From positions 1-10,369 of the forward strand of contig RFXC01000159.1 in assembly GCA_009921765.1 (NCBI GenBank): a stretch of 10,369 nt of DNA, in the 5' to 3' direction. The DNA comes from Betaproteobacteria bacterium. Lineage in GTDB: Bacteria > Pseudomonadota > Gammaproteobacteria > Burkholderiales > Burkholderiaceae. Below the pieces are notes generated by a model that was not told the origin of the DNA, made no database searches, and worked only from the letters and a program-made list of their open reading frames with translations. How positions within the stretch are numbered: position 1 is the first letter of the stretch; every line of letters begins with the position of its first letter. This document shows, one piece after another, positions 6,779-10,369 of this stretch. The translations under genes and the position numbers were made by a program.

Positions 6779-7153
6779 ATGAACATGCCTCGCAAGCCGC
6801 CCGTCATTTTTCCGCAGGAGCAAAGACTCCTCGCCCAACTCGGCGAGCGGCTGAAGCTCGCCCGGCTGCGGCGGCGCTTGAGCAGCGTGGTGGTGGCTCA
6901 GAGGGCGGGCATCTCCAGAACTTCGCTCTACAAAGTGGAGGCGGGCGCCCCGGGCGCCACCATGGCCACTTATGTGCGCGTGCTGGTGGTACTGGGGCTG
7001 GAAGACGATCTCAACGCGCTGGCCGCCGATGATCGGCTGGGCCGCAAGCTGCAGGATCTGGGGTTGGAAACGCCGAGGTCGGCACCCAGGCGGCGGGGAC
7101 GTGTTGCAGCGAAAGAGGGCGCGGGCGCCGTCGTTGACGCAGGCAAACCATGA
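6779..7153 (+). CDS. hipB: HipB antitoxin, XRE-family repressor
   Basis: A 124-residue DNA-binding antitoxin of the HipB type. A Cro/C1 helix-turn-helix domain spans about residues 21-80; the two HTH helices lie in VAQRAGISRTSLYKVEAG (39-56). The C-terminal tail (about 97-124) is basic and Ala/Gly-rich and probably disordered. The frame is open from 6719, but that part crosses the promoter and operator, so the start is ATG at 6779 or the second ATG at 6785. Neither has a Shine-Dalgarno sequence, and the promoter position would favour 6785 on a leaderless mRNA. The stop overlaps the hipA start in ATGA, so the two are translationally coupled. HipB should bind and neutralise HipA and repress the operon through the upstream inverted repeat. 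The family and pairing are clear; the exact start is not. Confidence 0.85.
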   Translation: MNMPRKPPVIFPQEQRLLAQLGERLKLARLRRRLSSVVVAQRAGISRTSLYKVEAGAPGATMATYVRVLVVLGLEDDLNALAADDRLGRKLQDLGLETPRSAPRRRGRVAAKEGAGAVVDAGKP

Positions 7154-8421
7154 TGAACGTCCGCGAGCAGGCGCTTGAGGTCTGGCTGGACTCCGACCTG
7201 TGTCCGCCAAGCCGGGTCGGTACGCTCGCGCACGATCGCGGCCAGCTCCGTTTTCAATACGAGCGCAACTGGCTGCGCGATCCGCTCGCGTTTGCGCTAG
7301 ACCCGGATCTGTCGCTCGGGGATGCGCCGTTCTTTCCCAAGCCCGAACTCGGTAACTTCGGAGTGTTCCTCGATTCTGCGCCAGATCGATGGGGGCAGAC
7401 CTTGATGAAGCGTCGCGAGGTCCTGCAAGCGAAAGACGAGAACCGAACCGCCCGGACGCTCCATGCGTGGGACTTCTTGATCGGCGTTCAGGACTTCACC
7501 CGGCAGGGTGCGCTGCGCTTCCGACGCGTTGGCACAGAGGCGTTCCTGGGCAATGAAAAATTGGCGGCGCCGCCCGTGACCTCGCTGCGAGAGTTGGAGG
7601 CGGTCGCGTATCAACTCAGCAATCGACATATCGATGATCTCGATGCGCTACGCAAATGGCTGGCAGTGTTGGTCTCTCCTGGCGCTTCCCTGGGTGGTGC
7701 GCGTCCCAAGGCCAATTTCACCGAGACGGATGGCTCGCTGTGGATCGGCAAATTCCCGGCACGAGATGATGATCGGGACGTCGGTGCCTGGGAATATGTT
7801 CTGAATCGATTGGCACTGAAAGCGGGCGTGGATGTTCCGGCTGCCCGAGCCGTGCGCATGAACAACCGGTTCCACACGTTTTGTGTCAAGCGATTTGATC
7901 GGGTACACGGTGCGCGTCGGTACTACGCATCGGCCATGACCTTGCTTCGCAAGGAGCAGAGCGAGGGCACCAGTTATCTGGAGTTGGCGCGGTTCCTTCG
8001 CGCAGAGGGAGACAGTGCTCAAACGGACGGGGATCTGGAGCAACTGTTCCGTCGAGTGGCCTTCAACGTGGCGGTCGGGAATCGGGACGATCATTTGCGC
8101 AACCACGGTTTTTTGCTCGGCCGGTCGGGCTGGCGCCTCGCGCCCGGGTTCGATATCAATCCAAATATCGACAAGACCGACCATATCCTCAACATTGACG
8201 ACAACGACAATCGGCCCAGCCTTGACACAGTGCTTGCAACAGCGAGTTTTTACGGATTGAGCGCAGACCGCGGCCGGCGGATCGTCGAGGACGTGGCTAC
8301 GGCGCTGGATGGCTGGGAAAACGCAGCAAGGCAGGCGGGAATAGCGCGTGCGGATGTAGCACTCACCTCGAGTGCGTTTGCCGCGCATGCGGAGTATCGA
8401 AGGAGGCGGTCGGCCTTGTAG
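7150..8421 (+). CDS. hipA: HipA-family serine/threonine kinase toxin
   Basis: A 423-residue HipA-type kinase, full length for the family and apparently intact. The N-terminal subdomain (about 1-130) includes GNFGVFLDSAPDRWG (68-82), the typical N-lobe motif. The Gly-rich loop SLGGARPKAN (180-189) includes Ser180, the position corresponding to the autophosphorylated Ser150 of E. coli HipA. Lys201 in GKFP is the likely ATP-binding Lys, followed by VKRFDR (246-251). The catalytic loop is NRDDHLRNH (311-319) and the metal-binding motif is APGFDINP (331-338). E. coli HipA phosphorylates glutamyl-tRNA synthetase and causes growth arrest and persistence; other HipA proteins use other targets, so the substrate is not assigned. 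The start is ATG 7150 or 7153, overlapping the hipB stop. A near-consensus set of catalytic residues suggests it is active. HipB gives the immunity. Confidence 0.93.
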   Translation: MMNVREQALEVWLDSDLCPPSRVGTLAHDRGQLRFQYERNWLRDPLAFALDPDLSLGDAPFFPKPELGNFGVFLDSAPDRWGQTLMKRREVLQAKDENRTARTLHAWDFLIGVQDFTRQGALRFRRVGTEAFLGNEKLAAPPVTSLRELEAVAYQLSNRHIDDLDALRKWLAVLVSPGASLGGARPKANFTETDGSLWIGKFPARDDDRDVGAWEYVLNRLALKAGVDVPAARAVRMNNRFHTFCVKRFDRVHGARRYYASAMTLLRKEQSEGTSYLELARFLRAEGDSAQTDGDLEQLFRRVAFNVAVGNRDDHLRNHGFLLGRSGWRLAPGFDINPNIDKTDHILNIDDNDNRPSLDTVLATASFYGLSADRGRRIVEDVATALDGWENAARQAGIARADVALTSSAFAAHAEYRRRRSAL

Positions 8422-8465
8422 AGGTTCGACGCGCGTGCCTCGGGTGCGACGGTACCGACAGCAGG

Positions 8466-8600
8466 GCCAAACCGCCGCAGCCTTCCCGCTACCGGTTGAA
8501 AGCGGCTTCGATGGGCGGACTTCGAACCGGCGTCAACGTTGATAGGGCATTGGCGCTTGCCAACCAACTGGAAGACGAGGCGATCGTCGTCAAGCTGGAA
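8466..8600 (+). repeat. direct repeat, copy 2 (vapB fragment)
   Basis: This is the partner of the copy at 6543-6677: same orientation, 89% identical over 135 nt by hand count. Most of the 15 base changes alter the encoded residue (10 changes in 45 residues), as expected for a copy under relaxed selection. Confidence 0.9.
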
Positions 8601-8639
8601 ATGAACCCTCCCGGGTTGACTCCAAACCTCGGCCTGTGA
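8466..8639 (+). pseudogene. 5'-truncated second copy of the vapB-like antitoxin gene
   Basis: This stretch reads in frame as the toxin-binding half of the VapB-like protein: AKPPQPSRYRLKAASMGG, then TGVNVDRALALANQLEDEAIVVKLE. It matches residues 43-87 of the intact copy at 35 of 45 positions, and 120 of 135 bases. After that it diverges into an unrelated NPPGLTPNLGL tail and stops at TGA 8637-8639. The ribbon-helix-helix half is absent: the DNA between the hipA stop and 8466 shows no similarity to it and offers no in-frame ATG or GTG. An internal ATG (8511-8513) could give a 42-residue peptide, but no ribosome binding site is evident. I call it a gene remnant. The rest of the 8422-8709 gap holds no other gene. 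Confidence 0.8.
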
Positions 8640-8709
8640 GTTCTGCCACACTCGACGATGCTAAGCTTTGAATGTTCCTACGGTGTGTCCTACCGGTTGA
8701 GGCATCATC

Positions 8710-9048
8710 ATGAAGACCGTCAATATTCGTCAACTCAAGAGCAATCCCGGCACAGCGCTGGCCGCTGCCCGCGCCGATGGCATGGTGGTGGTCATGAACC
8801 GAGACTACCCGCAGGCGTTGCTGGTCGATCTGGAGCGGTTGGGGGTACCCAACCTGCCGGCTGTGCGGGTGGCGCTCGCGGTGACGTTGTTTCGCAGCGC
8901 GGCGGTGTCGGCGGGCTTTGCTGCCCGAACGGCAGGCAAACCCTTGGCCGAAATGCTGACCTTATTTTCCAGCCAGGGAATACCTCTTACCGGCAACGAC
9001 GAATCGGCTGCCGATGAAGCCTTGGCAGAAATGCGCACTGCACTTTAG
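8710..9048 (+). CDS. fusion antitoxin: Phd/YefM-like N-terminus with UPF0175-like C-terminus
   Basis: A 112-residue protein. Residues 1-42 look like the start of a Phd/YefM antitoxin (MKTVNIRQLKSNPG, then MVVVMNRDYPQALLVDL), the part that folds into the DNA-binding dimer. Residues 51-110 resemble UPF0175 proteins: VALAVTLFRSAAVSAGFAARTAGKPLAEML, then the QGIPL segment and an acidic DESAADEALAEM tail. UPF0175 proteins are usually antitoxins found beside PIN-type (DUF3368) toxins. Here the helical toxin-binding part of a typical Phd antitoxin seems to be replaced by a UPF0175 domain. GAGG (8699-8702) precedes the ATG by 7 nt. No toxin gene follows on the same strand; the next gene is convergent and shares its last bases. 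I infer an orphan antitoxin or a regulator. Domain calls rest on motif recall and need a profile search. Confidence 0.72.
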   Translation: MKTVNIRQLKSNPGTALAAARADGMVVVMNRDYPQALLVDLERLGVPNLPAVRVALAVTLFRSAAVSAGFAARTAGKPLAEMLTLFSSQGIPLTGNDESAADEALAEMRTAL

Positions 9049-9449
9049 TCGACCGAAAAAAACAAAGATCTCAGGGCGCCGATGAATATTTCCGCATCGA
9101 GCAGCATGCGCTCCGCGTCGGTGAGAGCGACAGATTCGTCCGTGTAATCGGCGACCTGTCGTATCTCGTGGGCGCGATTAAGCATCCGCCCCAATTCTTT
9201 TTCCACAAAGCCTGGTTTGACGAGGCATAAGCCGAATTCGCTGATCAGTCCGCTGTGGGTTCGGCCCGGATCCTGTCTGGTGGGGTCACCAGAAACGATC
9301 AATGCTGCCCTCGCTGCGTCGAACATCGCGTAGTAAGCACGGTTGACTGCCCCATCAACGTCACCGCGGGCGAGGAGTGCTTTCGCTGAGGACAACGCCA
9401 CGTCCGCCTTGTTCATCAACAGCGAGGATCTGACGCGGCCCGCCGTCAC
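9045..9449 (-). CDS. HEPN-domain protein (UPF0332 type), partner of the nucleotidyltransferase
   Basis: A 134-residue all-helical HEPN protein of the UPF0332 type. Family marks are NRAYYAMFDAARAAL (36-50), GRTHSGLISEFG (62-73) and NRAHEIRQVADY (91-102) before a final helix. It starts with GTG at 9449, overlapping the stop of the nucleotidyltransferase gene (GTGA), which implies translational coupling; an ATG at 9416 is a shorter alternative. In MNT/HEPN modules such as MntA/HepT, HEPN is the toxin, often an RNase with an Rx4-6H motif, and the nucleotidyltransferase neutralises it by modifying a Tyr. Here no His follows Arg97 at the expected spacing; the sequence is R97-x3-D-Y102, as usual in UPF0332. 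RNase activity is therefore doubtful. Its TAA stop overlaps the stop of the convergent fusion antitoxin gene. Confidence 0.82.
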   Translation of the reverse strand: MTAGRVRSSLLMNKADVALSSAKALLARGDVDGAVNRAYYAMFDAARAALIVSGDPTRQDPGRTHSGLISEFGLCLVKPGFVEKELGRMLNRAHEIRQVADYTDESVALTDAERMLLDAEIFIGALRSLFFSVD

Positions 9450-9784
9450 ACGCGGACACCTTCGCGTGCGATGTTACGAAGCAGCGACGGATTCGAGTAA
9501 GTTTCTGGGTGCGCCCATTCGTCGGTCCATATGGGCAGCGGCGAAATTAGCACCCCTGTCTCGAGCAGCACATCGAACGCCACATCCGCCATGTCGAGTT
9601 TTGCCGGGAGAAGGCCATGGGGTTTTCCCCGCAGCAGTATTGCAACGTCGGCATCGCTATCCGGGCGTTGCGTGCCGCGCACGCGACTGCCGAATACGAT
9701 TGCCTGCGCGATGTCGTACTTGCCTTGCAGCAATGCGAGGAAGCGTTCCACCGCTTGCCGAGTTTTTGGGTCAATTTGCGTCAT
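9446..9784 (-). CDS. MNT-type nucleotidyltransferase-domain protein, partner of the HEPN protein
   Basis: A 112-residue minimal nucleotidyltransferase (MNT, polymerase beta-like). The core motif GSRVRGTQRPDSDADVAILL (32-51) gives GSx10DxD, with Gly32-Ser33 and metal-binding Asp44 and Asp46. A third acidic residue is Asp71 in FDVLLETG. The C-terminal part (84-112) continues with WTDEWAHPETYSNPSLLRNI, common in this group. It lies first in a two-gene operon, overlapping the HEPN gene by 4 nt. In MntA/HepT the MNT protein transfers AMP to the HEPN toxin and acts as antitoxin; all three Asp are present here, so enzymatic activity is likely. The start ATG at 9784 has no strong ribosome binding site. 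The 125 nt upstream, up to the HicB gene, show no clear promoter. Confidence 0.87.
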   Translation of the reverse strand: MTQIDPKTRQAVERFLALLQGKYDIAQAIVFGSRVRGTQRPDSDADVAILLRGKPHGLLPAKLDMADVAFDVLLETGVLISPLPIWTDEWAHPETYSNPSLLRNIAREGVRV

Positions 9785-9909
9785 GGCATGTTGATGTTAC
9801 CAGCGTGCCGCAAGCGGGGTTACCGCCTGCCGCATGAGAAGCGTTGATCGCGCTGCATAAAAGACTGCCCTTCTCAAAACCCGCCCGGCATAGTTGTCAA
9901 ACCAGTGCC

Positions 9910-10302
9910 TCACGCCTGTATCGCCAGCTTTGCGATGAAGCCCGACCGGGTTTCGCCGACCTTCTTCGCCTTGGCATCGAGCCTGGCCAGCACGCGGCGG
10001 GGCAGGGTGATGTTGACGCGCTCGATATCGCTCGACAGCAGAGCCGGATCGATTTCCACGATCGCCCAGACGCAGCCCTTATAGGCTTTCTGCTTTTGCA
10101 GCGTAGCGATGGAGGAGGGGCCGGGCACGTCTTGCCCGAGATCGATGGCGGTTTCAATCCAGAGTTCGATCGCCTCTTTGGCCTTTGTCATCGCGCCGTC
10201 GATGCTCTCGTCGTCGGCCGAGAAACAGCCGGGCAGATCGGGAACCACGACGCTCCATGCGGTTTGCCGATTGCCGGGCTGGATGGCGACGGGGTAGTTA
10301 AT
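9910..10302 (-). CDS. hicB: HicB-family antitoxin, probable ATT start
   Basis: A HicB antitoxin of 130 residues when read from an ATT codon at 10302. The N-terminal RNase H-like fold begins NYPVAIQPGNRQTAWSVV (2-19), then the family hallmark VPDLPGCFSADDESIDGA (20-37) and a helix TKAKEAIELWIETA. The C-terminus (96-130) is a ribbon-helix-helix segment: VNITLPRRVLARLDAKAKK, then ETRSGFIAKLA. HicB neutralises HicA, an mRNA interferase, and represses the operon. No ATG, GTG or TTG lies in frame between an upstream stop (10352-10354) and 10249. The first usable conventional start is GTG 10248, which would remove the conserved first strand. AAGGA stands 8 nt before ATT. No hicA occurs downstream; it would lie past the window edge if it precedes hicB. 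It could also be a decayed gene that lost its ATG. Confidence 0.83.
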   Translation of the reverse strand: MNYPVAIQPGNRQTAWSVVVPDLPGCFSADDESIDGAMTKAKEAIELWIETAIDLGQDVPGPSSIATLQKQKAYKGCVWAIVEIDPALLSSDIERVNITLPRRVLARLDAKAKKVGETRSGFIAKLAIQA

Positions 10303-10315
10303 GGGGTGGGTCCTT
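10300..10315 (-). promoter_or_regulatory. hicB ribosome binding site and ATT start codon
   Basis: Read on the - strand, AAGGA (10315-10311), 8 nt of spacer and ATT (10302-10300) precede AACTACCCCGTC, which encodes the conserved NYPV start of HicB proteins. Spacing and Shine-Dalgarno strength are what would be expected for an ATG here. AUU is a rare but real start codon; E. coli infC uses it for autoregulation. Confidence 0.6.
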
Positions 10316-10326
10316 CGATGGCGAAA

Positions 10327-10343
10327 GTGTGCGCACGGTACAC
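10327..10343. promoter_or_regulatory. imperfect dyad upstream of hicB, possible operator
   Basis: GTGTGC (10327-10332) and GTACAC (10338-10343) form an imperfect inverted repeat (5 of 6 positions) around GCACG. Within it GTGCGCAC (10329-10336) is an exact 8-nt palindrome. It lies about 25 nt before the proposed hicB start, where a HicB repressor could bind. The window ends too soon to judge a promoter, though TTGACT on the - strand at about 10354-10349 could be a -35 element. Confidence 0.3.
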
Positions 10344-10369
10344 ATTGAAGTCAAAGGCTTGTTGCATCG

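Noticed and set aside
7648..8388. A 246-codon open frame on the - strand opposite hipA
   Set aside because: No motif was seen and hipA is intact on the + strand; this is a shadow frame.
8489..8700. Eleven-base direct repeat CTACCGGTTGA at 8489-8499 and 8690-8700, as a possible attachment or insertion scar
   Set aside because: It is short. The first copy belongs to the vapB repeat and the second overlaps the ribosome binding site of the fusion gene, so chance is a sufficient explanation.
9810..9830. Stem-loop GCAAGCGG / CCGCCTGC as a terminator between hicB and the MNT gene
   Set aside because: The stem has a mismatch and no T-tract follows on either strand, so it does not qualify as an intrinsic terminator.
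9785..9909. A hicA toxin gene downstream of hicB
   Set aside because: The 125-nt gap has no frame with HicA motifs (double-stranded RNA-binding-like fold with a GxHH-type motif); hicA, if present, must be beyond the window end.
1..10369. CRISPR arrays, tRNA or rRNA genes, riboswitches, insertion sequences
   Set aside because: None was recognised on either strand by eye; tandem short repeats, cloverleaf ends and transposase motifs are absent.

Overview
The window looks like chromosomal DNA from a betaproteobacterium, most likely of the order Burkholderiales. The GC content is high, codon third positions are strongly G/C, and there is a Bug/TctC-type periplasmic binding protein, a family greatly expanded in that order. 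I cannot name a species. The window divides into a catabolic half (about 1-6365) and a toxin-antitoxin half (about 6417-10369).

The catabolic half holds two runs of genes on the + strand with one transporter between them. The first run is the 3' end of an acyl-CoA ligase, a thiolase-like protein, a DUF35 zinc-ribbon/OB-fold partner that overlaps it by 4 nt, and a zinc-dependent alcohol dehydrogenase. The thiolase-like protein lacks the nucleophilic Cys, and a Tyr stands where the His of a true thiolase would be. With its DUF35 partner this points to aldol/retro-aldol chemistry on a CoA ester rather than thiolysis. A DMT/EamA exporter gene converges on this run from the - strand. The second run starts divergently from the exporter and encodes a flavin-reductase-like split-barrel protein, a Bug-type solute receptor and a GlcG/HbpS-like protein. 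A simple reading is uptake and CoA-dependent breakdown of a small organic acid; the substrate cannot be read from the sequence.

The toxin-antitoxin half is dense and partly decayed. In order it holds: an intact VapB-like antitoxin gene with no vapC; a hipBA operon with a clear AT-rich operator/promoter; a 5'-truncated second copy of the vapB gene (89% identical over 135 nt by hand count); an orphan antitoxin that fuses a Phd/YefM N-terminus to a UPF0175-like C-terminus; an HEPN/nucleotidyltransferase pair on the - strand, tail to tail with the fusion gene; and a HicB antitoxin on the - strand at the window edge. HicB's natural N-terminus appears to begin at an ATT codon behind a good Shine-Dalgarno sequence. 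Only HipA and the HEPN protein are toxin-type partners present here; the toxins expected for VapB and Phd-UPF0175 are absent, and a HicA would lie past the edge.

No rRNA, tRNA, CRISPR array or insertion sequence was seen. No gene-free stretch exceeds 300 nt; the longest (8422-8709) carries the vapB remnant.
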